A stretch of DNA of 64,000 bases. It comes from Piper betle (lineage: Eukaryota; Streptophyta; Magnoliopsida; Piperales; Piperaceae). How positions within the stretch are numbered: position 1 is the first letter of the stretch; each line of letters opens with the position of its first letter. The notes beneath the pieces are model-generated. The model was given only the letters and a program-made list of their open reading frames with translations. It was not told the DNA's origin and made no database searches. Below are positions 11,615-23,639 of this stretch, in pieces. Where the stretch lies: NCBI GenBank assembly GCA_033002965.1, contig JAURVB010014964.1, positions 1 through 64,000 of the forward strand, in the 5' to 3' direction. Position numbers and translations under genes: made by a program.

Positions 11615-13485
11615 TGTCACAGGGCTCCTTTAGGGTAAAAATTGTCCCCCTAAATCACACCACATGTGGCTTATTTCCCCCTGGAAATACCTGCCCTCCA
11701 CACGTACGCAACCGGAAACGATTGATGCCTGTAAACAGCAAACAACAAACACAAACACACCGAACCCTGTCACTGCACCCGAACTGCACAAAGCACGCAA
11801 CTAAGGACTAATGGCTACCGGCCCAAACAGCGACACCCAGTAGCACACGTGCACAGCAATACCACTATCACAGCAAGTACCGCTATGCCAAGCAATTGCA
11901 GTGCACCCGACAATCCCAAATACCATTATACCCAATGCATGGTATGACGAGTTCTCGGAATCCAACCAAACTTGTCACGGCAACCAAACCAGATGTCGAC
12001 ACTGCCAATTACAGAACCCCTGTTCCAACCATTATTCCAATCACCAGACAAAGGATTACAAGCAATCTCACCCCGACTACTTGTTCGTCGTGGACATGCA
12101 AACCCCAACGACGTGTGGCCCTCTTTCCCCATAGGAAGGCCGTGAGGCTAATGAGAATCCTCTCTCACAAATAATCCTCACTCACAACCCCAAGTCGTCA
12201 CCCTGGATAGACTTGTTACATGCAATTCACTCAGCCTGAAAAGCACAAGGTTGCTGGGATGCAGAATGTGTACCTTCATCACCCTCGTTGATGACTGCAC
12301 CAACAGCACCGTGAAGTTCCAGTTCCTCGGCGTGAAGGTCTGGCAGCAGCAACTTCACTGTCTTCCTCTCCTGATCACGACAAGCACTTCTCCACTCAGT
12401 ACTTCAACACAATTCCCTCAATGCATCCTCTCTGCAATTCTCCTCTAAGTCCATCCCTGAATTTGGCGTCCTTATGTGCAGATTACTCCGTGTCTATCTT
12501 CAACTCCCAAAGATACTCTTCAGATTTGATAACTTGTCTTCTATTCACGTTTATCTTGTTTATCCAAAGCTAGTCGCATTATCCAACTTCTCATTGGCTG
12601 TAGGATATCGTGATATTTCTTCAAGATATGATATCATAATCTTTTCCCCAAGATAGGATATCACTATCTCTATCAGGAACAAATTTTTTGCCAAATCCCT
12701 TGGCTGCACCGCTAGTCACCATGTCTCGCCCCCTGGCTCGACCCTAACTCTTACTCGATCATCAGATTAACCTCACAGCACGTCCCACCTTTGCCACTGC
12801 AAATGTTGGAACTCACCACCGCTGGAATCCAGTACCTCTCCAAACACCGGCACTCGCTACCGCACACAACACCAGCATGCCGCTATCTGGCCCGGCACGT
12901 CCCTGCACTTGTGCACCACTACTGCTTGCGCTCCACGCCCATGCTGACTACTCAGTTCAGCTATTTGGATTGGTACCGCTGTGCTGCTCGGCATGCTCTC
13001 GGTTGCTGCCCTGTCCGCTGCTCGGCAGGTTGCTCGGCATTGCTCGATCCACTGTTCGGTAAGATGATCAGTAGAATGCTCGGTATGCTCGGTTGCTCCT
13101 CAGCCTCGCTCTGCCGACGTATATACCGACACACTCATCACGCCTAGTCATGATGCTCGGTCATCATCACCCGACTCGTGCCAACTCTTGAACCAACACT
13201 CCATTCTGAGGTTTCTCGGTCTCGAACACAGCCACATGCTCGGTACTCCATTTACCACTACATATGCCACTACTCCCTGTCTCCCGACACTTTGCTGACC
13301 AGCAGTCCTCGGTCACCTGACAGCTACGTGCACCATGGTTCGTCTTCCTGCAACTATAACACGGATTAGTGCGGCTAGTTGTTTTCACCACCAGGATAGC
13401 CCCGGCTACCCCCCATGACGCGGGAACACTATGGACAGCCACCAAACCCTAGCCCCATCTCGTCTTATGGACTAGATCTGTAACA
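11615..13485 (-). repeat. 5' LTR of the chromovirus (1,871 bp)
   Basis: Starts TGTCACAGGG and ends GATCTGTAACA on the + strand; pairs with 5,061-6,973. The two differ by numerous point changes and small indels, which indicates considerable age. Confidence 0.9.
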
Positions 13486-13930
13486 GCAAACATTTGCTAG
13501 AGGGACCAATTCATGCTCAACTCACAAACTTTCCAAAGCTTATGCTGAAGAATATCAGCTTCAACAGTTTTCATGGGACCATACCATCTTCCATTGGTAA
13601 CCTCTCAACTCTTTGGTATCTAGATCTTTCAGCTAACAACTTAACTGGCCAAAACCGCCACAGCCTCAGAAGAGAGGGAGTTCAAAATTCATTGCTCTAT
13701 CAATAAACTCTCTCTTTGGAAAAATACCCTTTCTATTTACAACCTATCCTTCTTCGAGGTCATTTCACTTATCCAAAACCATATCCAGGGAAACGTTCCC
13801 TTGAACGTGGAACTAGCTTTGCCTAATCTTGAATTTTTTGTGACATCAAACAACCGCCTTGTAGGCTCTATTCCACTTTCGTTGCCCCCGGCTAGTTGTT
13901 TTTTTTGGATATTTCTCAAAATTTGCTAAA
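13486..13930 (+). pseudogene. Copy C, right part: LRR fragment after the chromovirus
   Basis: This continues the LRR reading from 5,060. One open stretch (13,494-13,706) reads EGPIHAQLTNFPKL, SFNSFHGTIPSSIGNLSTL and DLSANNLTGQ. After frameshifts come GNVPLNVELALPNLEFF, NNRLVGSIP and FLDISQNLLNGT. These are typical 24-residue plant extracellular LRRs. The receptor text ends near 13,935, where the block shared with 61.8 kb begins. No membrane or kinase part follows. Confidence 0.85.
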
Positions 13931-13934
13931 TGGA

Positions 13935-14880
13935 ACTCAGATTTAAATTACTGATTCCAATTTTTTCAATGGTCCTGACATTGAAGAGATGTCTCCATCT
14001 TCCTTCTGGCAAGGCATCTTTGGGGCCCCACGTAAAACACGGCTCAAGTCATGGCTACATGACCAGGCCAGTCCCAGTCCCTGGTGGCTATAAAAATCAT
14101 TCAATTATATAGTTTTTTTTTTGTATTTTATGCTAAGCTCCAGAAAGAGTTCTTCTAAATGGACCCCTTTCAAATTTCTTCACGACAAAAGGCAGCATAC
14201 ACTGTTGGAACAATAAGAAATAACTCTTATAATTATTAAATTTGATTACTTAATCGTTAAATAATACTAGGCAAGATTTCATGTTATGCCCTACCTATAT
14301 TAGATAAATTTCAATTTTATACATAAATTCTCATTGAATAATGAAATAAACTTTAATAATTTAATATCTTATATATAAAATATAATTGACTTTAAAGATA
14401 TATCCTATTCAATGAATAGATAACTATAATTATTTGACTTTTTATTATATTTTTTCAATATAATTAAAAAGTCTTTTATTAGTAGGAAGTTCAAAATTGA
14501 GGTTAATAGGGTTTCGAAACCACGGATTTCTACCCTGAAAGATATTTTTATTATTTTTCTAAGAAATTGATATTAGTGATATTAGAACCTTTGACCCTCT
14601 AGAAGAGATATTTTTATTGTATTTTTAAGATTTTTATTATATTTTAATTGATTAATTTTCATAATTTTAATCTTAGACAAGTATTGGGTTTCCCTTTTAT
14701 TAAGAAAAGTAGATCATAAGGTGTTATACTTGATTACACAGTTAAAATTGGGCACATTATCTCTATATTTTAGTCTTGATTACGTGGTTAACAAATTAGG
14801 ATGAATATTATGAGTTGGCTTCATAATCAATTATTTATTTGTTGCTAAAAAAAGGTGAATTATGTGTGGAAAACTTGTAG
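13935..14880 (+). repeat. Receptor-upstream block, copy P
   Basis: A non-coding block homologous to 61,795-62,830. Shared landmarks include GATTCCAATTTTTTCA/GGTTCCAATTTTTTCA, TCTGGCAAGGCATCTTT, GGCCCCAC, AGAGTTCTTCTAAATGG, TTTCTTCACGACAAAA, AATAATA(C/T)TAGGCAAGA and ACTTGTAGTCTGCCA. In the 62-kb copy this block lies upstream of gene F, so it is probably the duplicated 5' flank of a receptor kinase. The frame at 13,930-14,112 is not considered a gene. Confidence 0.75.
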
Positions 14881-15004
14881 TCTGCCAAGAGTGGAGTTGG
14901 TAAGGACTTGATCCAGGTCTTGGCCGTACTTGAAACTTTGCGTGTTCCACATGCTTTGTAGAAACATACGAGCAACCTTAACATAGAAACATGAAAATGA
15001 CATA

Positions 15005-15720
15005 TAATGGATAAATTCTCATTGAATAATGAGATAGATTGTAATAATTTAATATCGTAGATTTTGACTGTAATTGACTTTAAAAAATGTCCTATTTGAA
15101 TGAAAATATCATTATAATTATTTTGATTTTTTAATTATATTTTTTAAAGATAATTAAACTGACTCTTATTAGTAAAAAGTAAGAAGTTGAGGTCACCTTG
15201 GTTTCGAACCCTAAACTTCTGACATAAAAGGAATATTTATTGTTCTTTTTAAGAAATTGATGGTAACTAGTTTACTTAGAAAAAAACTATCATTGTCAAT
15301 CTCTAAAACCTGACTCTCGACATAATATATATAGAATTGAGATTAGAACCCGTGACAGTTTAACAAGAGGTATTTTTATTATATTTTTAAAATTTTTATT
15401 GTATTTTAATTGATTGACTTTCCTACTTTTAATCCCATACTAGTATTTAGTTTTCCTTTTATTAATAAGAGTAGATAGTAAGGTGTTATATTTGATTACA
15501 TGGTTAAAATTGGTCACATCATCTCTATATTTTAGTCTTGATTATTTCAAAAAATTAATTATGTGGTTAAAAAATTAGGACAAATATTATGAGTTGGCCT
15601 CATAATTAATTATTAATTTGTTGCTAAAAAGCAAATGATGTCAAAGTTAGGGAGACTTGTAGTCTGCCAGAAGTGGACTTGGTTAGGTGTGTTCCACACT
15701 TCGTAGAAATATGAGCAACC
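15005..15720 (+). repeat. Receptor-upstream block, second partial copy
   Basis: This repeats 14,320-14,950 in tandem. Shared words include GATAAATTCTCATTGAATAATGA, TTTAATATCNTA, TAATTGACTTTAAA, GGTTTCGAA(A/C)CC, AAGGTGTTATA, TTGGTCACATCATCTC or its variant, and ACTTGTAGTCTGCCA. The fragment GAGCAACCTTA close to its end also occurs upstream of receptor copies D and F. Confidence 0.75.
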
Positions 15721-15780
15721 TTATATATATATATATCATAATCATTGAGTCTTTTCTCATTGTGTCACAATTCCTCTGAG

Positions 15781-16095
15781 TAGGGCTGCTAAACGAGCGA
15801 GCGAGCTGAGCTCGACTCGAATAGTTCGAAGTTCGTTCGAACACGGCTCGAGATCGAACGAGTTTTGAACATATATGCTCGAGCTTAACTCGAATATTTT
15901 TTATGTGTTCGATCTCGAATAAATTTAAATGTGAGCTTGAAGTCACTAAGTATCTCACTTAAAAATGTAGGTAGCGTGATTTGAACCCATAACCTTGACA
16001 TCCAAGGACTTGAATACCTACCATCTCAACTATCTCACCATATTGTTATTATATTATATATAAATAAATATAACTAGTTGTAATTAAACTTATTA

Positions 16096-16131
<36 letters not shown>

Positions 16132-16351
16132 ATATAAAGACTATATTATTTATTATTTTATCGAGTTGAGTTCGAGTCGAGCTACGAGTTGAGTTCGAGT
16201 TATAACCGAGTCGAGTCGAGTCGAACACTACCTTGCTCAAGCTCGGCTCGTAGGATTTGAGTTCGAGCATTTAAATGTCGAGTTTCGAGTCGAGTCGAAC
16301 TGAGCCGAATGTTAAATGCTCACGAGCTGGCTCGCTCAATTAGCAGCCCTA
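15781..16351. mobile_element. Non-autonomous hAT element, copy 1 (571 bp)
   Basis: Termini are TAGGGCTGCTAA and, inverted, TTAGCAGCCCTA. A perfect 8-bp target duplication CCTCTGAG flanks it (15,773-15,780 and 16,352-16,359). The 8-bp duplication and short inverted ends define the hAT superfamily. The arms are dense in GAGCTCG/ACTCGA words that can fold on each other. There is no transposase. The same family, inverted, is at 39,699-40,317. Confidence 0.92.
15978..16032 (-). other. tRNA-like internal promoter boxes in hAT copy 1
   Basis: The minus strand contains TAGTTGAGATGG (16,032-16,021), which resembles the Pol III A box, and GGGTTCAAATC (15,988-15,978), which resembles the B box, at tRNA-like spacing. 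Copy 2 preserves both (39,999-40,010 and 40,043-40,052). This suggests a SINE- or tRNA-derived insert in the element. Transcription by Pol III is an inference. Confidence 0.45.
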
Positions 16352-16789
16352 CCTCTGAGTACATAAACATGTGAGCAAATTTAACAAAGGGACATGATAA
16401 TGCCCTTGAATAATGAGATAGACGAGTGATTTGACACACTAGTGACCGGCTGAAAATAACCATCGAAAATGCCGTTCGCAAATCTGCTGTTGTTGATAGC
16501 TTTTTTATACTATTGTGAGGAACCGCACCGTTGGTTAGAGGTTGGAGTACGATTTGATGTTTTAGACTACAGGAAAACTACTTCGTTAAAATATAAAATC
16601 TTATGGTTCATGGTTTAATATATTTTGGCAATTCTACTTTCTACGATAGCATCGGAATTTAGGTTTAGCACTAGACGAACTAGAAATGATTATCAGAGTA
16701 GTCTAAAACTGAAAACAGTTGAAGCTTTGATCATATGCGCTAAAGATGAAAAATAATACTACACTGATGCATCGCATGTGATGCACGAT

Positions 16790-17205
16790 ATCCAATAAAT
16801 GTCTTCATTGTAATATTATGGGTAACGTAAATTGCAGATGATTGTCAATATCATCCATGAATAACGTGAAATGGAATAACGGAAATTGCATACCATGCTT
16901 CCATTTAAGCAATTACTACTGCCATACTATGAATTTCTTGGTTGTGATGTTATGGGTATAGTAAATTACAGAGGAGTGTCAATATCCTCCCCGAATAAAG
17001 TGAAATAGAATAAGAGAATTGCATACCATGCTTCCATTTAGGCAATTACTACTCCCATATAAACTATCAATGTATTGGTTGTAATATTATCGGTATAGTA
17101 AATTATAGACGAGTGTCAATATCGTCCCTGGATAATGTGAAATGGAACAAGAGAAGTTGCATGCCATGCTTCCATTTTGGTAATTACCACTCCCATACAT
17201 TCTCT
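16790..17205. repeat. Tandem repeat, about 135 bp x 3
   Basis: Three units start near 16,809, 16,943 and 17,080. Each has a (T/G)AT(A/G)TTATNGGTA block, then GAGTGTCAATATC or a variant, then AATGTGAAATGGAA, TTGCAT(A/G)CCATGCTTCCATT and AATTAC(T/C)ACTNCCATA. Spacings are 134 and 137 bp. The unit has no open frame and no recognised satellite name. Confidence 0.85.
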
Positions 17206-19200
17206 TATAGGAGTAAACTACTGCAACTTGTGACATTTACCAAGTTATACTTTGGAGCTAGTGAGAAGAAAGATGAAAAATACTAGGGACTACGACAATG
17301 AGAAATATATTTTAATTATAATGATTAATTTTTTCAAGTGTAAATAAACATTTTTCTACAAAAAAAACATTATTATAAAAATAGATAAAATTGGCACTAT
17401 AGATATTGTGGTAGAAAAACTTTTATAATTAATATTGGAGAGTTCCGATCATGAAATTGAAATAATGATGGTGAAAATGTAGAATTTTAAATATATTTAA
17501 TCAAGCATTATTCTATATGAGTAATCTTTACTCTATAAGAGCAAATTTATAGATAATTAGTATTTTTTGCAAATATTAATCTCAAGTTTAGTAAAAATTG
17601 GAAATAATAATTTGATTTAATTATTAGTGTAATCCAAATAAAATTCTTGAATAACTTAATTTAATTGAAAATTATAAAGGAAATGTAACTTTTTGGAAAA
17701 TAATTAAATTATGGTCCAATGTGTTTTTGACATATTAATAAAATTGTTTTTGATTTTCTAAAATAAATAAAAATTGGAGATTGTAGGACAAAATAATGCA
17801 CACGTTACCTTATATGAGATAATTGATTAATATATTAATGGCTTTATGGAAGCGCATAAAATATAGAATAATTCATGAATGAAAGAAAAAACATCTCCTA
17901 TATTTTATTTTCTTTAAAATTTTAATTACAGGAGAAGGAGAACAAAAAGAATGGAGAGAGAGAGAGAGCTCAAGGAAACTATGGTCCTCAAAATATATAT
18001 TAAGATTATCTAAAGTCTGGTCAATTTTTTGTAATGTAATCCACTCGTAAGAATAGATTTCCTTAAAAATATATATGAAACAAAATGCAGGAGAGTCATC
18101 GAGAAAAAGACCACTTTAGTTTAGTTTATTAAGAATTTAAAGGTGCTAATATTGAAGAGAGCTAATTAAGATGACAAATTAAACAAATTAGATCCCACCA
18201 GTCCTTTAGTCCTATGTAGAACGGTGATGGATAAGATATAAGTAAATAAAATCAATATACAAGGCAACTAATAAAAAACAAGTTCAAAGCACTTAAAGAC
18301 TCCAGCTTTCGTGAACTTATCTAACTGTGCAATTGAGTTATAAAGTGATTTAGAACTTATTCACTTAACTTTCTTAGGTGAACTGGTTAAAAAAAGTGCT
18401 AAGTGAATGTCCAATCAAGATATTTACAACTAATTAATAAAATACATGAGAGAAAGGGAGTAGAGAAATGATATATGAGAGATACAAGGTTTTCATAATG
18501 GTTTGAACTCATACTGCACTATCTTATCCCTTCTTTGTCAACAGATGTGTGGATCATTCTTGCTTCATTATGACAAATATTTGCACACTCACAATCAATC
18601 CACGAGCTTGCTTTCATAAGCTCTCCCCTAGAGCTAAAGAAACTCACACACTTGTAACACCCTAGAGGATTATAACCACTTGAAGTAAGTCCCATCTCTT
18701 CCAAGCTCTCTCAATAGCCAAGATGTCTCCTGCTCAAGTTATCCCACAAACCTGGGAACCGACACCTCCAGAAGCTCTCCCTAAAGGCGAGAAGCAATCC
18801 ATCACCTTAGAGGCAACCAACCAACCAAGCACCTCTTCTTCATACCAAGACCTATGTGCTCCACCCACACTTCCAACACCATGGAAGCTTATAACCGGGC
18901 TCAACCTAAAAAGCACACTTGCTAAGATAATTTATAAACTCTCCTAGATATGTAAATTAAAGAATTAGTATCTTACAAGCAATCTTGATCACAACATAAT
19001 TTTCTAATCTTGCAAATATTGAGAGATGCTCAAAACCAACTCCCCAAGGGCCTACTTATAATCCAAGAAATCAGCCAAGAATAGTAGTGATTGCGCCTTT
19101 AAACTTGCCAATTATACTTTCCAAATACTAGTTATGGCAAAAGTTCCCAATATTCAGTTGTCGATTGATCTATTGATCACATCGCTGATCACCTTGTGTA
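17206..19200. other. AT-rich DNA, no gene recognised
   Basis: It contains a (GA)n run near 17,956 and low-complexity AT sequence. The region 18,480-18,960 is less AT-rich and has a 74-codon frame (18,723-18,947) opposite a 60-codon frame, neither recognisable. It could be decayed LTR sequence, but no ends or primer-binding site were found. Confidence 0.5.
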
Positions 19201-22030
19201 CAAATGAATTGAACTTGTAAAACCTGGGCCTTTCGCCCAATGGGTTTTTGTGCTGGTCTGGTTTTGACCCCAACAGAGTGATTTGTGGGGTCCTTTTTGC
19301 CGTGATCCTATGTGTGGTATTGTGTTTGAGCCAAAGCCCTAGCCTCCTCCTATGTTTGCCGGCCCAGTTCGATGCTAGAGTGTTGCAGCCTTTTAATTTA
19401 TGTTTGCTTTTTGGTCGTGTTGAATCAAGTTAGTTCTACGACTGAGTCCCTCGCAAGTCTACATTGTTTTCCGCGTGTTTGGAACCATTATGGTTGATCC
19501 TAGTCCTTATGAGATAGTTGCACAATTCCCAAGGTTGTCCCAGTTGTCCTAAGGGGAAAAACAAAGGTTTGTGCAAAACAGTGCTAGTGCAAAGGTATCC
19601 TTCCAGCACTTTGTGCCAGGCTTTAGGGTTTTCCCATTCTAAGTTTGGATGCAAAGGCACTCTGCTAGCGGTATTCCACCCTAATTTGAATTTCCCTCCC
19701 ATTTTTTGCTTGTGCAAAGGTGTTGTGCGAGCCCCCTCACGCATGGAAGTTGACCCGAACTTGTTTGAGGTTCAGTTCTGTAGGTCGTGTGCCCAGGTTT
19801 TCTGCCTTTCTATGGTCTGGCTTGCAAAGGACTGCACAAAGATGTTGGGAGAGTGCCCTTGCACCGGGAGTTTTTTCAATTTCTATAAAAAGCCACTTCC
19901 TTCGTCACTTTTCACCCTTTCCTCTCTTCATCTTTGACCCCCCATTGCTCCTTCGCCTCTCCACCCCTTCTCTAGCCATTCTCCACCTCCTCAGGTCTCT
20001 TCAAGCTCATCCAAGACCTAAGGTTAAAGATCAAAGGGTAGGAAGCCCCAAGAGACGTCCCTCAAGAAGTGGTTGAGGTAAATGTCTCACATTTACCCCT
20101 CTTGCTATGGATTTTATGACTATTTGGTTATTGTGATGATTTGTTGTGATATTTTCTGGTATTTTATTCATGTAGATATATCTCTTAGGAGCATCTAGAA
20201 CTAGGCTTGATCTCATTTTGAGTTGCATTAAAATATTTATGTATCCCAAATATCATATGCTCACTGTTATGCACTGTTGCAATAGAAAAATCATATTTTG
20301 TGTTATAGATGTTAGATTTGCATGATTTTGGTCTTGTTTTGTTTCTAGGGAGTAGATCATGAAGCATGTTTCACCTGTATTAGCCTATATGGGAATGCAT
20401 GGGAGCCAAAATTAGTGAAAGGTGGTGACTTTAATGTTTCTTGTAGCTTACTTGCCATTTTTCCCAATTTTTTGACCCTGTTTTAGGTTATATTTGAGTG
20501 TTATCATTTGCATGTCTATAGGCTATGATGTTAGCAAGTTTGTTATAAATTACCATGGTAAAATGACTTCATTAAGGGCTTGAATAATTACGTTATGTGT
20601 ATGTTATGTTGTTGATGTGTTATGTCATACTTTGAGATTGTACTTTATTGTGAGCTAATTAAAAGTTATTTATAAAATCTGTACAAATTATGTTTGGGTT
20701 CACTAATTGTCTATGAGAAACCTATGAAATTTGGCACTAATTAAAAATTATTTAGGTGGTTAACCTCATCAGTTTTCTAGAGTGTATAGGATTGCAGGGT
20801 CTAACCTTCGTTTCTTAACTCAAAATATAAAATCCAGAAAGCTAGAAAAATATTAATTAAATTGCATGAAATTTCTCCCACACCTTAGGTCATGTCCCTG
20901 TAACATCACATAAAAAATTGGAAATATTTGGCCTAGTAGATCTTGTGTTCGGATTTTTCTGAACTCAGTAGGTTCACTCAGCTCAAGAAAGGACTTGGTC
21001 AATACCCTCCAATTTCGAGCCCACTCATCCCCAAATCCTTAGAATTTGGTCTTGTAATTTTAGAGAACTCAAGCCCACAGTGTTGGCTAATTACACCTAC
21101 TTAGCCAAATCCATTTGGAGTCTCCAATCCCATGAATGACACATCAAAAAATTGGTGTACAGCCGAGAAACACTATTCCCATCATCTTAGCCCAACCTTA
21201 TTGTGCCTAATTTATCATGCTGACCCATGGTACAATACTTGGTAATTTTGTGCAGAACCCTTAGAGTGTAAGGACCTACTCGTCCAAATCTTAGCACATT
21301 TGGGCATCGTTTGGCCCATCCGAAAAATTGTCCGATTATGTCTATCCGATAAAAGCCCAAGTGTTGGACATTTTACATTAAGTGTACATGAAACCCTAAA
21401 CCTAAACCCTAATTAAGTTACGTAATGAGATTTAACATGTCGTTAAGAAAGATAATTAATTACATTGAGTAATTTTAATGATGTGCTCATGTGGAGGCTT
21501 GCCTCATTGCTCGGCGAGTGATTACGATTCCTTTTCACTTGTTAGGTACACCCTGTGAGCTCGCTGTGTTAGGATTAGGAGCTTCACTCATCCCGATCTA
21601 TAGGATCCTCCGCTTCATTTCTTGCTTGACTCTATGAGCAAGTTTTCACTGAGTCTTAGATGTAGGATGGCTTCGACAGTGCTTTATTGGATCCTTCCGA
21701 TACCAATCTATTTAGTTGAGTTTTTCCACAGTTTAATAAAACTTCAAGGTTGAGATCCCTTGATGAGTTTTGAACTTATCATTCAAAAATCGTATAATAT
21801 GAGCCCCTACCCAGCCCTATGTATTATATATGTGAGTGTGACAGATTTAATTTGTGAATGTCTCTCCCTCTCTCCTAGATGTGCACCCCTGGCCATGCTA
21901 CTAATGACATCCCATGCATGTGCCTTGTACTATGTAAGATTCTACTTCTGGTTTGGTATAGTAATTGTTAATTGGCCAGTAGTTATTGCTTTACATGTGG
22001 TTGTCATATTCTAGGCATCAGTGAATTCCT
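19200..22030 (+). mobile_element. Probable long LTR (gypsy type), boundaries unclear
   Basis: The stretch has the layout of a long plant gypsy LTR: a promoter-like CTATAAAAAGCC near 19,883, then a CT-rich leader (CACTTTTCACCCTTTCC, CTTCGCCTCTCCACC), then a long AT-rich tail with ACCCTAAACCTAAACCCT near 21,395 and GTGAGCTCGCTGTG near 21,556. The tail resembles 640-960. No gag or pol follows and no clear TG/CA ends were found, so it may be a solo or truncated LTR. The short frames here (19,248-20,076) are not supported as genes. Confidence 0.4.
19882..19890 (+). promoter_or_regulatory. TATA-like box in the long LTR-like stretch
   Basis: CTATAAAAAGCC followed by a CT-rich leader is a typical Pol II start context of plant retrotransposon LTRs. 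Assignment is by appearance only. Confidence 0.4.
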
Positions 22031-22172
22031 CGTGGATGTTGAAACACTGATCACCTAGTTTTGTTTTACTGGTAATTATTTCAGATTAGTAATCAACATG
22101 TTTTTCTTATATATATGTAGGTATGTATCTGTATCCGTGGCCAACACAGGTGGACAGATCGGGAGGCTCATT

Positions 22173-22801
22173 TTAGGGATCATCACCCTCATATCCACAA
22201 AATACACACTTGAGGGATTTTGAATCAAGCTTCTTTCTTGATTCCTTATCAACATGTGCATATGCAATACAACCAAAGTCCTTAAGAAAAGAGTAGTCAA
22301 CTTTCTTACCAGCCCATACATCTTCCAATATTTTTCCATCTAAGATGCTTAATGGACTTTGATTGATTAGATAAACAATTGTATCCACAATGGTACCCCA
22401 AAAATGCAAATGGAGACAAGCATGAACTCTCATGCTTCTCGCTCGCTGTAAGATGGTCTTGTTCATTATCTCTGCCACCCCATTCTGCTGTGGTGTCCGT
22501 CGCACTGTCTTGATCTTTCTAATTCTCTCCATTTCACAATAGGAGTCAAGCATCTTATTACAATATTCTCTGCTGTTATCCAATAGAAGACATTTTAATC
22601 TCAAACCTATTTCATTCTCCACTCGGGCTTTCCGCATCTTGAAAATGCTAAAGACTTCTGATTTTTCTTAATAGTGTAGATCAATGTCTTCTTACTAAAA
22701 TCATCAATGAAGGTAACAAAATAGAAATTACCTCCAAATGATTTTCCATGTGCTAACCCCCAAACATCCATATGAACTAACTCCAACCTTTTGGATTTCA
22801 T
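22173..22801 (-). pseudogene. Copia integrase
   Basis: The core domain reads LELVHMDVWG with the first catalytic Asp in HMD, then FVTFIDDFSKKTLIY, LLLDNSREYCN (second catalytic position as DN) and TPQQNGVAE, whose E is the third catalytic residue. The usual partner text LYLINRSPS appears as VYLINQSPLS. The frame shifts near 22,620. The protein would have joined the element's DNA to the chromosome. Confidence 0.9.
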
Positions 22802-23289
22802 CTCTCACCCATCCTTTGTGAAGCTGACCCGTTTCTGTTTACCTAAAACACAGTCATCACAAAAACCAAAGTTAAGATCAATTATATGTGTCAAAACCTT
22901 CATGGAATGTAAGATCGTCATCCCACTCTCGCTCAAGTGACCAAGTCTTCTACGCTGTTAAGTTGTTATGTCATTCTTTTCAATGCCCAAATAAACAAAT
23001 GGATCTACCTTAATAAATAATGAGTAAAGTGTGCTCACTGCCTTCCCCTTGATCACCACCATTGCTCCCTTGCTGATCATCCACTAATTGTTTTCAAATG
23101 TAATCCTATAGCCCTCTTGGTCCAGCTTGAAAACAGATAAAATATTCTTCTTCAATTCAGGTATATACCTGACCTCCTTGAGAATAAGTTTACCTTCATT
23201 ATGCATTTTCAAATGAATTACTCCCTTACCTTCAATTTTTCACTTCTGACCATTGCCAATTGTTACATATCCAAACTCACTCTTGACAA

Positions 23290-23500
23290 AATCACAAAAC
23301 CATTCTTTATGAGAAGTACAATGAAATGAATCACCTGAATCAATATACCATGTATCTATTTTGTAATCATCATGAAAAGATAAACAAAGTTTCCCTTAAT
23401 GACCATCTACAACATTAGCTACATTCTTAACTCGTTCAACACAATCCTTCTTTATATGTCCTTCCTTGTCACAAATCCAACAAGTAAGCATACCCTTAAA
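23290..23500 (-). pseudogene. Copia zinc knuckle and protease site
   Basis: Minus-strand translation gives the CCHC knuckle TCWICDKEGHIKKDC (23,487-23,443) and then WYIDSGDSFHC (about 23,355-23,323), where DSG is the aspartic protease active site. Stops interrupt the reading between them. Confidence 0.8.
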
Positions 23501-23639
23501 TCTTCCTTTGGATTTTGAGCACCCTCGGTTCTTAGGACCTCTACTTTAACCTCTTCCACTTTCTTTACCCTTGCCTTTGTCCACCAACAGAGTTGTGCCC
23601 GAGATGGACGGTGTGCTATCTACCATGCTCCTCTTCATC

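Larger units (their letters stand above)
5061..13485 (-). mobile_element. Ty3/gypsy chromovirus, full-length but decayed
   Basis: A complete LTR retrotransposon of 8,425 bp in minus orientation, inserted in LRR copy C. It has paired LTRs (5,061-6,973 and 11,615-13,485) beginning and ending TG/CA. The primer-binding site GGTATCAGAGCA (minus strand, 11,600-11,611) matches the initiator tRNA-Met type. A polypurine tract GGTGGGGGAGGAC lies next to the 3' LTR (about 6,974-6,986). The domain order gag, protease, RT, RNase H, integrase, chromodomain is that of chromoviruses. Flanks are GCAAC (left) and GCAAA (right), a 5-bp target duplication with one mismatch. All open frames are broken and the LTRs differ by many substitutions and indels, so it is an old insertion. 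The Tekay/Del-like assignment rests on long LTRs plus the chromodomain. Confidence 0.9.

Noticed and set aside
15978..16032. Functional tRNA gene
   Set aside because: Only box-like words match; no cloverleaf with an acceptor stem could be assembled by eye.
18723..18947. 74-codon ORF starting MSPAQVIPQTWEPTPP
   Set aside because: No family, no upstream signals, opposite-strand frame of similar length; may be decayed LTR.
19248..20076. Overlapping ORFs of 60-139 codons
   Set aside because: They lie in the LTR-like stretch around its TATA box and leader; no domain seen.
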